Assembly: GCA_035528275.1 (NCBI GenBank)
Contig: DATKYV010000130.1
Span: forward strand, 1 to 36,055
Length of the DNA: 36,055 nt
Reading direction: 5' to 3'
Source of the DNA: DATKYV01 sp035528275
GTDB taxonomy: Bacteria > Acidobacteriota > Terriglobia > UBA7540
Shown: positions 9,556 to 18,030 of the stretch, in pieces
How positions within the stretch are numbered: position 1 is the stretch's first letter
How the letters are laid out: every line of letters begins with the position of its first letter
Notes under the pieces: model-generated
Database searches by the model: none
What the model was told of the DNA's origin: nothing
What the model saw: the letters and a program-made list of their open reading frames with translations, nothing else
Program-made: the position numbers and the translations under genes

Positions 9556-10722
9556 ATGTCATCCAACCCCAACAATTTCCTCTCCCGCCTCGGAAACCGC
9601 ATCGACCGGTTCTGGCAACGCGTAACCGAAGGTTTGGAGATTTCCGTCCTCTGGTCGCAGTTCGTCGCCGAAGCGCGCGCCAGCTACAGCCTGTACACGC
9701 ACGACGTGGACTGGGCGGCGCTGGAGCGCGAGTCGGGGTTCAAGCGCTTCCTAAAAACTCTCAGCGCCTTCTTCTGGGCGATGATTACGAAACTCTCGCC
9801 GGCACGCCGGGTTTTTCTGCTCATCGCCCTGGTTCTGGCAGTCCTTTCAACGATGCAGGTGCGGGTCAACGGCCCGGGCGGAGCGCAGCCGCAGAACTCG
9901 CCCGCGGGTCTTCAGCTCATCGCCGTCGGCGCTCTGGTGTTCCTGTTGGCGCTCGAGCTTGCCGACCGGGTGACGATGAAGCGCGACCTTGAAATCGCCC
10001 GCGAGATTCAGCAGTGGCTGGTGCCCGACGTGCCGCCCCACGTCCCGGGCGTCGACATCGCCTTCGCCTCGCGCGCCGCCAACACCGTGGGAGGCGATTA
10101 CTACGACGCCTTCGTTCCTGACGCGGGCAAGGCCCCTGCGGAGGCCAGCCGGCTGCTGCTGGTGGTGGCCGACGTGGCGGGCAAGAGCGTTCCCGCCGCA
10201 CTGCTGATGGCGACGTTCCAGGCCAGCCTGCGCACGCTCGCCGCAACTCCCATCCCCCTCGACAAGCTGGCGGAGGGCATGAACCATTACGCCTGCGCGC
10301 ACAGCCTGAATGGCCGACGCTTCACCACCGCGTTCTTTGCCGAGCTCGATCCCTCGACCCGCGCCCTCACCTACATTCGCGCCGGTCACGACTGCCCGTT
10401 TCTGCGCCGCGCCTCCGGAGAGTTGCAGCGCCTGGAGGTCGGCGACCTGCCGCTGGGTATCGACGCCGGCGCGCAGTTCCACACGGGGAGCGTTGCGCTC
10501 GCATCCGGCGATCTCTTGTTCATCTTTACCGACGGCCTGGTCGAAGCGGTGAATGCCCGAGACGAAGAATACGGCGAGGCGAGAGTGATGGAAGTGCTGA
10601 GGAAGTCGGCAGGAGCGACTGCCGAGGCGGTGCTCCGTGAGATGATGGCGGCTCTCGAGAGTTTCGTGGGCCAGGCGCGCCAGCACGACGACGTCACCTG
10701 CCTGGTGCTTCGCGTGCTGTAG
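9556..10722 (+). CDS. PP2C-type serine phosphatase, SpoIIE/RsbU family, membrane-anchored
   Basis: The protein has about 388 residues. Two hydrophobic segments (VFLLIALVLAVL near residue 80 and LIAVGALVFLLALE near 125) anchor it in the membrane. The cytoplasmic SpoIIE domain follows with the PPM metal-binding and catalytic blocks: AREIQQWLVP, GGDYYDAF, ADVAGKSVPAALLM, AGHDCPFL, FTDGLVEA and QHDDVTCLVLRVL. Such enzymes dephosphorylate STAS-domain anti-anti-sigma factors and so release alternative sigma factors in stress or biofilm control. No partner switch genes are adjacent. The N-terminal 75 residues are cytoplasmic and carry no recognised sensor domain. The start is chosen at ATG 9556, right after the TATAAT; the frame is open upstream but non-conserved in character. 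Confidence 0.92.
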   Translation: MSSNPNNFLSRLGNRIDRFWQRVTEGLEISVLWSQFVAEARASYSLYTHDVDWAALERESGFKRFLKTLSAFFWAMITKLSPARRVFLLIALVLAVLSTMQVRVNGPGGAQPQNSPAGLQLIAVGALVFLLALELADRVTMKRDLEIAREIQQWLVPDVPPHVPGVDIAFASRAANTVGGDYYDAFVPDAGKAPAEASRLLLVVADVAGKSVPAALLMATFQASLRTLAATPIPLDKLAEGMNHYACAHSLNGRRFTTAFFAELDPSTRALTYIRAGHDCPFLRRASGELQRLEVGDLPLGIDAGAQFHTGSVALASGDLLFIFTDGLVEAVNARDEEYGEARVMEVLRKSAGATAEAVLREMMAALESFVGQARQHDDVTCLVLRVL

Positions 10723-10923
10723 CCCCCCTTGCCGCTCCTTCACTTCGACGCTGAAGGCGGCCCGCCCCAAAACCCCCCACAATCGCCCCAAGAATTGGGT
10801 TCGTTCGGTCTGAGAATGGGTTCGTTTTGTGTGGAAAACCTTGGCCAGGCCCTTTGTTTTCAATAACTTAATGGCTTCGTTTTTGCATTTTAACATCTTT
10901 TGTTTTTTTGCGCCCTCATCCCA

Positions 10924-10984
10924 GTAGGGGCATGGCGCGCCCCGGCGACCGCAGCCTCTGGGGCGCAGGCTGCCATGCCCCTAC
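10924..10984. repeat. 61-bp palindromic element (GTAGGGG...CCCCTAC)
   Basis: GTAGGGGCATGGC (10924-10936) and GCCATGCCCCTAC (10972-10984) are perfect 13-bp inverted arms around a GC-rich loop that contains a smaller inverted repeat (CGCCCC/GGGGCG). The ends match those of the element inside folP (33894-33941). Confidence 0.8.
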
Positions 10985-11051
10985 CCCTCCGCATCGACGT
11001 CCTGGCGCTGCGAGTAGCACAGGCCACATAGCGTGCCCTTGCGGTTTTTTT

Positions 11052-11085
11052 GTAGCGCGAGGCCCGCTCTGTGGCCTTGCGGCTC
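11052..11085. repeat. Short GTAGCG palindrome
   Basis: CGCGAGGCC (11056-11064) pairs with GGCCTTGCG (11073-11081) through nine pairs including one G-U, directly after a GTAGCG start. It follows the same pattern as the neighbouring element at 11105-11158 and the clpB insert. Confidence 0.5.
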
Positions 11086-11104
11086 TTTCCCTTTGACGGC
11101 GAAC

Positions 11105-11158
11105 CGCAATCCGTCGGCTGACGGACCTCGAGGTCCGGCGACTGACGGATTGCGCTAC
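11105..11158. repeat. 54-bp palindromic element ending CGCTAC
   Basis: CGCAATCCGTC (11105-11115) and GACGGATTGCG (11144-11154) are perfect 11-bp arms; the centre holds the palindrome GGACCTCGAGGTCC. On the minus strand the element begins GTAGCGCAATCC, so it shares the GTAGCG end with the clpB insert. Confidence 0.75.
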
Positions 11159-11351
11159 TTGTTTCGGAAACTCGCCTTGTGTTTTCATACAAATAGCGGC
11201 TTTGTTTTGGCGATTTGCGACATCTCCTGCTCAACCTTTGGCATCTCGCGCGGGGCTCTTCAGGGAAACCGCGTTTTGCGCCCGCACGGCGCACATCTGA
11301 CGAGGCTACTATCCTAGTCTAGCACCAAAGAGGTGGGTCCGTCAAGCGGCG

Positions 11352-12380
11352 CTATTCCTGCGAGCCGCTGACCACCCGGTAGGCTTTGTCGATGTTGTCG
11401 AAGACGTCTTTGGCGAACGTCGCTGAGATGCGCGTTCCGTATTTCTCGACGAGCGCCGGGGCGACGCGCTGGCGGGTTTCCTCCCGGGAGGCGCTCTGGG
11501 CGTAAGCCTCGGCTGTTTGCGCCATCAGGTCGCGGAAATAATCTTCGAGCAGCCGGACGTGCTCCTTGCCGCGCATCACGACGCCGTGGCCGCCCAGGAG
11601 GTAATCGAAATCCAGCTTCTCGACCTCCCGGAGCGTGCGGATCCAATCGTAAGGGTAGCTGTCGCCCATGAAAGGCGTGAAACCCTGGACCAAGTCGCCC
11701 GCGAAGATGATCTTCTCTTTGGGCAGGTAGACGACCACGTCGCCGTCCGTGTGTCCCTTGCCGAGCCACAAGACCTGCACGGTGCGCGTGGGGCGATGGA
11801 GAATCAGGCTGCGATCGAAGGTCAGGGTCGGCAGGATCATTGGCTTCGACATTAGCTCGGCGAGGTATTCCTTCGACTGCTGGATGTTCGCCTCGATCTC
11901 AGCCCTCTGCTTCGCGTCCGTGGCTTTGGCGAGGTCGGCCTTCAGGCGCTCGATCTCCCCGGGCACCCAGAGGATTTCGTGCCTCACACGCGGGATGCCG
12001 CGAAGCTGGATGCTTTCGCGGGTCGCCTCCGAGGAGATGATCTCCACGCCGCCCGGCCAGGCGTTGGGATAGGCCTGGTTGCCCTGGTAGTGGTCCCAGT
12101 GGAAATGCGTGTCGACCACGTATTTGACGGGTTTATCGGTCAGCGTCTTGATCTGCTCGATGAGGGCGCGCGCCGCCGAAGGTTTGGAGTGGGTGTCCAC
12201 CACCAGCACGCCGTCTTCGAGCACCACGATGCCCGCGTTGCAATTCACAAGAAATTGCGGCTTGGCGATGGCTGCATAAACGCCCTCCGCCATCGGCTGG
12301 ATGTCGAAAAGCTGTTCGGCCGCGACAAGCGTGGGGGCGATCCATAAGAGAAAAAAGCCCAGCCAGCGGAGAGATTTCAT
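11352..12380 (-). CDS. Secreted metallo-beta-lactamase-fold hydrolase
   Basis: The 342-residue protein begins with a signal peptide (LRWLGFFLLWIAPTLVAAEQ) and continues as a metallo-beta-lactamase fold: HFHWDH at 92-97 (two-zinc site), a GHTDGD motif near residue 190, FAGD near 207 and GGHG near 245. A helical insertion of about 60 residues rich in Lys/Glu/Ala lies between the HxHxDH motif and GHTDGD. Related periplasmic proteins include the class B3-like and quinoprotein-relay-type (SoxH-like) hydrolases; the actual substrate is unknown. A strong AGGAGGA ribosome-binding site (12390-12384) fixes the start at 12380. It follows the CRTAC1-type gene on the same strand with a 130-base gap that contains an inverted repeat, so cotranscription is possible but not shown. 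Confidence 0.9.
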   Translation of the reverse strand: MKSLRWLGFFLLWIAPTLVAAEQLFDIQPMAEGVYAAIAKPQFLVNCNAGIVVLEDGVLVVDTHSKPSAARALIEQIKTLTDKPVKYVVDTHFHWDHYQGNQAYPNAWPGGVEIISSEATRESIQLRGIPRVRHEILWVPGEIERLKADLAKATDAKQRAEIEANIQQSKEYLAELMSKPMILPTLTFDRSLILHRPTRTVQVLWLGKGHTDGDVVVYLPKEKIIFAGDLVQGFTPFMGDSYPYDWIRTLREVEKLDFDYLLGGHGVVMRGKEHVRLLEDYFRDLMAQTAEAYAQSASREETRQRVAPALVEKYGTRISATFAKDVFDNIDKAYRVVSGSQE

Positions 12381-12406
12381 GCGTCCTCCTCGAAAGCGAT
12401 TCTTCG

Positions 12407-12491
12407 CGGAATCCCGGCGGGTTTTCGAAAAACCCACTCGCCGCCTTCGGCTCGTGCAATTCAAGAGGTCTCCGAGGGCGGCGGGATTCCG
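12407..12491. repeat. Inverted repeat between two minus-strand genes
   Basis: CGGAATCCCG (12407-12416) and CGGGATTCCG (12482-12491) are perfect 10-bp arms, enclosing a second hairpin GGGTTTT-CG-AAAAACCC at about 12419-12435. It may act as a terminator for the CRTAC1-type gene or be another dispersed palindrome. Confidence 0.5.
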
Positions 12492-12513
12492 GCCCTTCCT
12501 GGCGAAAAAGGAA

Positions 12514-14340
12514 CTAATGGCCCGGCGCCTCGGTGCCGCCAGCTACGGGCCCCTCTGGCGCGGAACCGGGAGGAGGCAGTTTGACAGTTTTCTTGATCCC
12601 TTTGCCTTCCACAATCTCGTAAATCACGTCGCCCGGAACGTTCTGCAACTCTTCCTTCAGCCCGCTAGGCCACCAAATCTCGACCTTCTTCATGACCGCA
12701 TCGGCGCCGAGCCCAAAGTGCAGGCGCAGGTCGTTCGAGGACGAGTAGCTGTCCCCGCCGTGCACCTCGTCGATTTCCTTCATCGCGGACGTATACACAA
12801 TCACGCGAGTGCCGATGGCGGCGCGGTTGCCGCGAGTTGCAATCAGGCGGAAAAGGGCCCGATGGTTGGAATTCCGCGTCTCATTGATGAACAAGGAAGG
12901 CGGCCCACTCAGGTTGTATAGGGCCACGTCCACGTTGCCGTCGTTATTGACATCACCGAAGGCCGCTCCCCGGCGCGATTCAAGAGGGCCATCGTTCAGT
13001 CCGGCGATGTTGGCGACGTTTTCAAAGGTGCGATCTCGCTTGTTATGGAAGAGCATGAGGGGCTCCCGAAACTTGTCCTCGTTCGGCAGCGTATCCATCA
13101 TCGGAGAGACGTTTCCGTTGGAAACGAAAATGTCCGGCCAACCGTCGTTATCGAAATCCACGAATCCCGTGCCCCATTTTACGGGGGAAAAACTGGGACC
13201 CGCGATCTTCGCCTCCCAGGCGATATCCGTGAAGCCCAGATCCTTCTGGTTCCAGTAGAGGCTCATGTACTGCCTTCCCCAGCGGGTGACAACCAGGTCG
13301 AGGCTCCCGTCGCGGTCAAAATCTCCAAAGTCCCCGGCCATATCTCCCAGGGCCTGGCCGTCGAAGTTCAGAGCAGTCCCGGAGACGAGTCCCACATCCT
13401 CAAACGTTCCGTCATGGTTGTTATGGTAGAGGAAATTGGCGCTCAGGTCGTTGGTGACGTAGAGGTCCGGCCAGCCGTCATCGTCGTAGTCACCCCACAC
13501 CGCACCCATGCCGCGGTGCTTTTCGGGATTATGGACGCCAGCCTTCTCGGAGACCTCTTCGAAGGTTCCGTCACCGCGATTGTGGTACAGCAGATGCGTT
13601 TCGCCGCTCATGGTCGGGGGTTCTATCTGGATTCCCTTGTAGTTGAATCTGGGCGAGCCGGGCCCGGGCAGGTTGTGAATATCGTAAGTGATGTAGCGGG
13701 AGACGAACAGGTCGAGATTCCCGTCGCGGTCGTAATCTGCCCAGGCGGCCGCGATGCTGAATCTCCCGCCGGCGGTGCCGGAGCGATCGGTAACGTCCTC
13801 GAACTTGCAACCCCCGCGATTCCGATAGAGCGCGTTCCGGCCGTAACCGGGCACATAGAAGTCGAGGCGGCCGTCGTTGTCAAAGTCACCCACGGCGACG
13901 CCCATGCCCCAGCCTCGCGTCGTGAGACCGGCGGAACGCGTGATGTCCGTGAAATGCAGATTCTCATCCTGATGGTAGAGCGTTACGAGCGGATCGCCTC
14001 CGTGAAGGTACCGGTCAACCGTGGAGTCGTTGCTGACCACGATGTCCAGCTTGCCGTCATCATCGCAGTCGAACAGGCCAATACCGCCACCCGTGGTCTC
14101 GATGACATAGGGCTTGGCGGGCGAGAAATTCGGAACGGTTGTGAGGCCGGCTTGCCGGCTGATTTCCCGGAAGCGCATGGGGGGCGCAGGGGGGGATTGC
14201 GCGAATCCCAGCACCAGCATCCCCATAATCATGGCGAGCGCGCTCATCAAGCCGCAGACGCGGATTACCCGGGCGGACACTATCCGTCTCACAAGATGCG
14301 CATTCCTGTTCTTCTGATGCACTCTGTCCAATACTTCCAT
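12514..14340 (-). CDS. Secreted FG-GAP/VCBS repeat protein with ASPIC/UnbV end (CRTAC1-like)
   Basis: This 608-residue product belongs to the CRTAC1-like family, common in Acidobacteriota, Planctomycetes and Verrucomicrobia. After a signal peptide (SALAMIMGMLVLGFAQS) come at least seven FG-GAP/VCBS beta-propeller repeats, each with a calcium-binding DxDxDGxxD-type loop (for example DCDDDGKLD, DFDNDGRLD, DYDRDGNLD, DYDDDGWPD, DFDRDGSLD, DFDNDGWPD, DVNNDGNVD). The last 100 residues form the ASPIC/UnbV domain (RGNRAAIGTRV, GDSYSSSNDLRLHFGLG, EIWWPSG). The role is probably extracellular binding; no enzyme activity is established. The start is uncertain: 14340 gives a long basic N-tail before the signal peptide, and ATG at 14247 would give a shorter one. 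Confidence 0.92.
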   Translation of the reverse strand: MEVLDRVHQKNRNAHLVRRIVSARVIRVCGLMSALAMIMGMLVLGFAQSPPAPPMRFREISRQAGLTTVPNFSPAKPYVIETTGGGIGLFDCDDDGKLDIVVSNDSTVDRYLHGGDPLVTLYHQDENLHFTDITRSAGLTTRGWGMGVAVGDFDNDGRLDFYVPGYGRNALYRNRGGCKFEDVTDRSGTAGGRFSIAAAWADYDRDGNLDLFVSRYITYDIHNLPGPGSPRFNYKGIQIEPPTMSGETHLLYHNRGDGTFEEVSEKAGVHNPEKHRGMGAVWGDYDDDGWPDLYVTNDLSANFLYHNNHDGTFEDVGLVSGTALNFDGQALGDMAGDFGDFDRDGSLDLVVTRWGRQYMSLYWNQKDLGFTDIAWEAKIAGPSFSPVKWGTGFVDFDNDGWPDIFVSNGNVSPMMDTLPNEDKFREPLMLFHNKRDRTFENVANIAGLNDGPLESRRGAAFGDVNNDGNVDVALYNLSGPPSLFINETRNSNHRALFRLIATRGNRAAIGTRVIVYTSAMKEIDEVHGGDSYSSSNDLRLHFGLGADAVMKKVEIWWPSGLKEELQNVPGDVIYEIVEGKGIKKTVKLPPPGSAPEGPVAGGTEAPGH

Positions 14341-14391
14341 TTCGAACTCAGGGAGTCAACACAAGCGTCGAACGGAAAGCAGGAGGCATGA

Positions 14392-14544
14392 TTAATCTCC
14401 ACTGATTATTCCGTAGACCGGCTCGACGTTTCCCACCACGGCGGCGGGAAAATCCTCCGCGAACCGGGAAGCATATTTCTCCGTGAACAAAGGCACCGCG
14501 GGCGCGGCAAAGGCAGTCTCCTGCTGAATTCCCGAAAAGACATC
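14392..14544 (-). pseudogene. Possible 50-codon gene remnant
   Basis: Between the frameshifted phosphatase and the CRTAC1-type gene, one minus-strand frame reads as protein-like sequence for 50 codons (FSGIQQETAFAAPAVPLF ... EPVYGIISGD) ending at TAA 14394-14392. It has no ATG and is preceded by an in-frame TAA. It looks like the C-terminal end of a decayed gene, but I do not recognise the family and it may be chance. Confidence 0.25.
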
Positions 14545-14567
14545 TTACGCACTCTCCGGAGCGAGCG

Positions 14568-15627
14568 TTAATGTTCGCTTCGCGAGGGTGGGGCTTCGGC
14601 CGACGATGTGCATGCAAAGTTCTCAACCAGGCCACCCTGCCGAACCACACCGCAATCAAACGCTCCGCCTTCCTCGTTGATGGCGCGGAAGCGCAATTCG
14701 TTGCGCGTGGCTTCCCAGAGCATGAAGACGCGCTGCTGGTCCTCGCTGGCCGCCACGTGCGGGCTGGGACGCGCGTCTCCTTTGCGAAGCTGTCCGCCAG
14801 CGCCGCCAACGAAGTGGATGACGCCCTTCTGCGGGTGAAAGCGCTGATAAATATGGTCATGCCCTGCCAGGTATATCTGGACGCGCGGTGACGACCCGGA
14901 GGCATCCATCGGCTTGGTGAGAATCGGCTCGAGCCTGGCCCGCAACCCCTCATCGCCGCCGTGCCGGCGGCCGCTCGAGTAAATCGGGTTGATGACCGAA
15001 GACGATGCGCCAATGCGCGCGGCTGGAGGCCAGGGCCTTCTCCAGCCAGGCGAGTTGTTCGGGGTCCTGTTTCCCCTCGGCCATTCGCGTCGTATTCAGG
15101 ACGAAGAATTCCACCAGGGGCGCCGGGTGCTCCGCTCCGCCCACGTGCGGCGTTGCCGTGGCTTGCGGGTGCCACTCTCCCGCCGTGAAGCGGTAATAGC
15201 CGAGCGGGCCGTCGATGTGAAACCGGTCGCGGGCGTCGATCAAGTCCTGTCCGTTACGCGTGGGCGTGTCGTGATTTCCGAGCGCGGCGCGGAAGATCAC
15301 CCGGCGACGAATCAGCTCTGCATAGGGCTGGTCGAATTCCTCATCAAAGTATTTGCGGTTCCCACCGCCAAGGCCCAGCCAGCCGCCGTAGATGTTGTCG
15401 CCCAGCATCAAAACGAGGTCGAAAGGCATCCGCTCATGCCAAGTGGCCATCTGCCGGGCAATCCGATATTGGGGCTTCTCGCCCGTCCCGCTGTCGCCGA
15501 TGACCGCGAAGCGGACCACGGGCGCCTGCTCGGCGGAAGAAAGCCAAAGCGTGGTCAGGCACAGGATGCAAAGAAGCCGTCCGGCGATTGCAGCGTGCCG
15601 GAGCCGGATTCGACGAGGTTGCGGCAT
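14568..15627 (-). pseudogene. Calcineurin-like (purple acid phosphatase type) phosphoesterase, frameshifted
   Basis: The N-terminal piece (15627-14950) has a signal peptide and the metallophosphoesterase motifs VIGDSGTG, MLGDNIYGG, ALGNHD and the FGHQP block, then runs into a stop. The C-terminal piece (down to 14568) continues in another frame with IYSSGRRHGG, LAGHDHIYQRF (the GHxH motif) and HFVGGAGGQLRKGD. Dropping one G in the CCCGATT stretch at about 14985 joins the pieces into a protein of about 350 residues similar to tartrate-resistant acid phosphatases. Such enzymes hydrolyse phosphomonoesters in the periplasm. All catalytic residues of both halves are conserved, so the lesion is recent or is a sequencing/assembly error. 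The gene points away from cstA. Confidence 0.8.
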
Positions 15628-15805
15628 TAGCTTGGTTAGATGCTAACCCGCGGTCCCAATCGGTTCAATCCCCTCCGCTTAACTGCGCAGCTCCCACCCG
15701 AACAGTGGAGAACTTTCGCCGGCCGAAACATCTCAATAAGCAGTGGGGCGTGGTATATTGCGGCGCGCAGGGTGAAATTCATCACAGCACGTGGATAAGG
15801 CCGGG

Positions 15806-17869
15806 ATGCCTCCGCTGAAAAAACTGTTTTGGATTTTGGTGGCCTTCATCGGCGCGCTGGGCTTGGGAATGATTGCCACGGTGCGCGGCGAGCCGTTGAA
15901 CGCCGTATGGCTGGTGGCCGCCGCGGCCTGCATCTACATGATCGGCTACCGGTTTTACAGCCGATTCGTCGCCTACCGAGTCCTGGAGCTCAACAACCAG
16001 CGCGCCACGCCCGCCGAGCGGTTGGAGGACGGCCGGGATTTCGTTCCCACCAACAAGTGGGTGGTCTTTGGTCACCATTTTGCGGCGATTGCCGGCCCCG
16101 GCCCGCTGGTGGGCCCCGTCCTCGCCGCACAGTTCGGCTACCTGCCTGGGGTGTTGTGGATCGTGATCGGCGGCGTACTGGGCGGCGCGGTCCAGGACTT
16201 TGTGACCTTATTCTTCTCCATACGTCGCAACGGCAAGTCGCTGGGGCAGATGGCCAAGGATGAGATCAGCCGGGTGGGCGGCTACACGGCGCTGTTTGGC
16301 GTGCTGCTCATCATGATCATCCTGATCGCGGTGGTGGCGCTGGTGGTGGTCAACGCCCTGAAGTCGAGCCCCTGGGGACTGTTCACCATCGCCATGACGA
16401 TTCCCATCGCCTTCCTGATGGGGCTCTACCTGCGCTTCCTGCGGCCGGGCAAAGTGCTTGAGGTCTCCCTGATCGGCTTTGGGCTGGTGCTGGCGGCGGT
16501 GGTGGGCGGCCGCTACGTGGCCGAGTCGGCACTGGTCGCGCCCTACTTCACCTACGGTGGGATGGCGCTTGCCTGGATGATCATCGGCTACGGTTTTGCG
16601 GCTTCGGTGTTGCCCGTGTGGCTGCTGCTGGCGCCGCGCGATTACCTAAGCACGTTCGTAAAGCTCGGCGTCGTCCTGGCGCTCGCTCTGGGGATTGTAG
16701 CGGTGCGTCCCTTGATGCTCCTCCCGCCGCTCACCCAGTTTACCGACGGCACGGGACCGATTTTCGCCGGCAAGGTCTTCCCCTTCTGCTTTATTACGAT
16801 CGCCTGCGGGGCGATTTCCGGATTTCACTCGCTCATCGCCTCCGGCACCACGCCAAAGCTCATCAGCCTGGAGAGTCACGCGCGCATGGTGGGCTACGGC
16901 AGCATGCTGCTGGAATCCTTCGTGGGCGTCATGGCCATGGTGGCGGCGGGCGTGCTGCAGCCGGGAGTCTATTTCGCCATCAACAGCCCGGCGGGAATCG
17001 TGGGCACATTGCCGGCGGAGGCGGTGGCGACGATTTCCCAGTGGGGATATCCGGTCACGCAGCAGCACATGGCGGACCTGGCCTCGCGCATCGGTGAGAT
17101 TACGCTCTTCAACCGCACGGGTGGGGCGCCTTCGTTTGCCGTGGGGATGGCGCAGATCTTTTCCAACTTCCTGGGTGGCGAAACCATGATGGCCATCTGG
17201 TACCACTTTGCCATCATGTTCGAAGCGCTCTTCATCCTTACGGTGCTTGACGCCGGGACGCGCGTCGGGCGTTTCATGCTCCAGGATCTGCTCGGGCATT
17301 TTTGGAAACCGTTGGGGAGGACCGGATGGTACCCGAGCGTGATGCTGACCAGCGCCCTGATCGTCGGCGCGTGGGGTTACTTCCTCATCCAGGGCGTTGC
17401 TGACCCGCTGGGCGGCATCAACAGCCTGTGGCCGCTGTTCGGAATATCGAATCAACTCCTGGCGACCATCGCGTTGTGCGTGGCGACCACGATCCTCATC
17501 AAAATGGGCAAGGCGCGCTTCATGTGGGTGACGCTCGCCCCGCTGACCTGGCTGGTGGCCGTCACCATGACAGCGAGCGTGCAGAAGATCTGGCACACGA
17601 ATCCGCGCATCGGCTTCCTGGCGCACGCGCAAATGCTCGCCGACCAGATCGCCGCCGGGACGATTGCGCCGGAAAAAATCGCCGAGACCCAGCGGCTGAT
17701 TTTCAACGACCGGCTGGATGCCGTGGTGACGGGCGTGTTTGCGGCGCTGGTGCTCGTGATCCTGGTGGAATCGACCCGGCACTGGTGGCTCTACCTTGTT
17801 GGCCGAAAAGAACCCGTGCTGCAAGAGGCGCCCATGGAAATGTCAAGGCTGGCGGCGATGGAGTCGTGA
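15806..17869 (+). CDS. cstA: CstA family carbon starvation/pyruvate-type transporter
   Basis: The protein has about 687 residues with some 16-18 hydrophobic segments across its length. It carries CstA signatures: YRFYSRFVAYRVLEL, FVPTNKWVVFGHHFAAIAGPGPLVGPVLAAQFGY, GGAVQDFVTLFFSIRR, HSLIASGTTPKLI and the C-terminal GGINSLWPLFGISNQLLA. CstA and BtsT-type carriers import pyruvate or peptides with protons under nutrient limitation. The small YbdD-type partner follows, as in enterobacteria. Start uncertain between GTG 15791 and ATG 15806; I chose ATG. The operon partner is separated by about 160 bases of short direct repeats, so either read-through transcription or a separate promoter must serve it. 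Confidence 0.95.
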   Translation: MPPLKKLFWILVAFIGALGLGMIATVRGEPLNAVWLVAAAACIYMIGYRFYSRFVAYRVLELNNQRATPAERLEDGRDFVPTNKWVVFGHHFAAIAGPGPLVGPVLAAQFGYLPGVLWIVIGGVLGGAVQDFVTLFFSIRRNGKSLGQMAKDEISRVGGYTALFGVLLIMIILIAVVALVVVNALKSSPWGLFTIAMTIPIAFLMGLYLRFLRPGKVLEVSLIGFGLVLAAVVGGRYVAESALVAPYFTYGGMALAWMIIGYGFAASVLPVWLLLAPRDYLSTFVKLGVVLALALGIVAVRPLMLLPPLTQFTDGTGPIFAGKVFPFCFITIACGAISGFHSLIASGTTPKLISLESHARMVGYGSMLLESFVGVMAMVAAGVLQPGVYFAINSPAGIVGTLPAEAVATISQWGYPVTQQHMADLASRIGEITLFNRTGGAPSFAVGMAQIFSNFLGGETMMAIWYHFAIMFEALFILTVLDAGTRVGRFMLQDLLGHFWKPLGRTGWYPSVMLTSALIVGAWGYFLIQGVADPLGGINSLWPLFGISNQLLATIALCVATTILIKMGKARFMWVTLAPLTWLVAVTMTASVQKIWHTNPRIGFLAHAQMLADQIAAGTIAPEKIAETQRLIFNDRLDAVVTGVFAALVLVILVESTRHWWLYLVGRKEPVLQEAPMEMSRLAAMES

Positions 17870-17874
17870 GAGCA

Positions 17875-18025
17875 GTGGTCAGTGGTCAGTGGTCAGTGGT
17901 CAGTTGTCAGTGCCCGGATGTCACCCTGAGCGAGGCGAAGGGTCTCGGCTGAGAGCTGATCGCTGACGGTCGAACGCTGAACACGGGACTGAGAACTGAA
18001 AACTGAGAACTGAAGACTGAGAACT
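17875..18025. repeat. Two arrays of degenerate 7-bp direct repeats
   Basis: At 17875-17912 the unit GTCAGTG is repeated about five times, and at 17989-18025 the unit ACTGAGA/ACTGAAA is repeated about five times. Between them is a CCCTGAGCGAGGCGAAGGG segment (17924-17942). The array ends immediately upstream of the ybdD-type start, where the ribosome-binding site would be expected; none is visible. Confidence 0.7.
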
Positions 18026-18030
18026 TCCCA

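Larger units (their letters stand above)
10723..11351. other. Gene-free region composed of palindromic and direct repeats
   Basis: This 629-base stretch between convergent genes contains no credible gene. It holds a tandem GGGTTCGTT repeat (about 10797-10835), a T-rich stretch (10850-10912), and at least three GTAG-ended palindromes listed separately. The right end (11170-11340) shows nothing I can name. The base composition shifts from AT-rich to GC-rich in short blocks, as expected for a region built from inserted elements. Confidence 0.7.

Noticed and set aside
12133..14391. Long open frames opposite the metallohydrolase and CRTAC1-type genes
   Set aside because: They are antisense shadows produced by GC-rich codons; the minus-strand products have clear domains, signal peptides and a good ribosome-binding site.
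16646..17824. 392-codon antisense frame within cstA
   Set aside because: The translated sequence is rich in His, Arg and Gln with no fold, typical of the complement of a hydrophobic transporter gene.
17875..18025. CRISPR array
   Set aside because: The repeat units are 7-8 bp, imperfect and without unique spacers.
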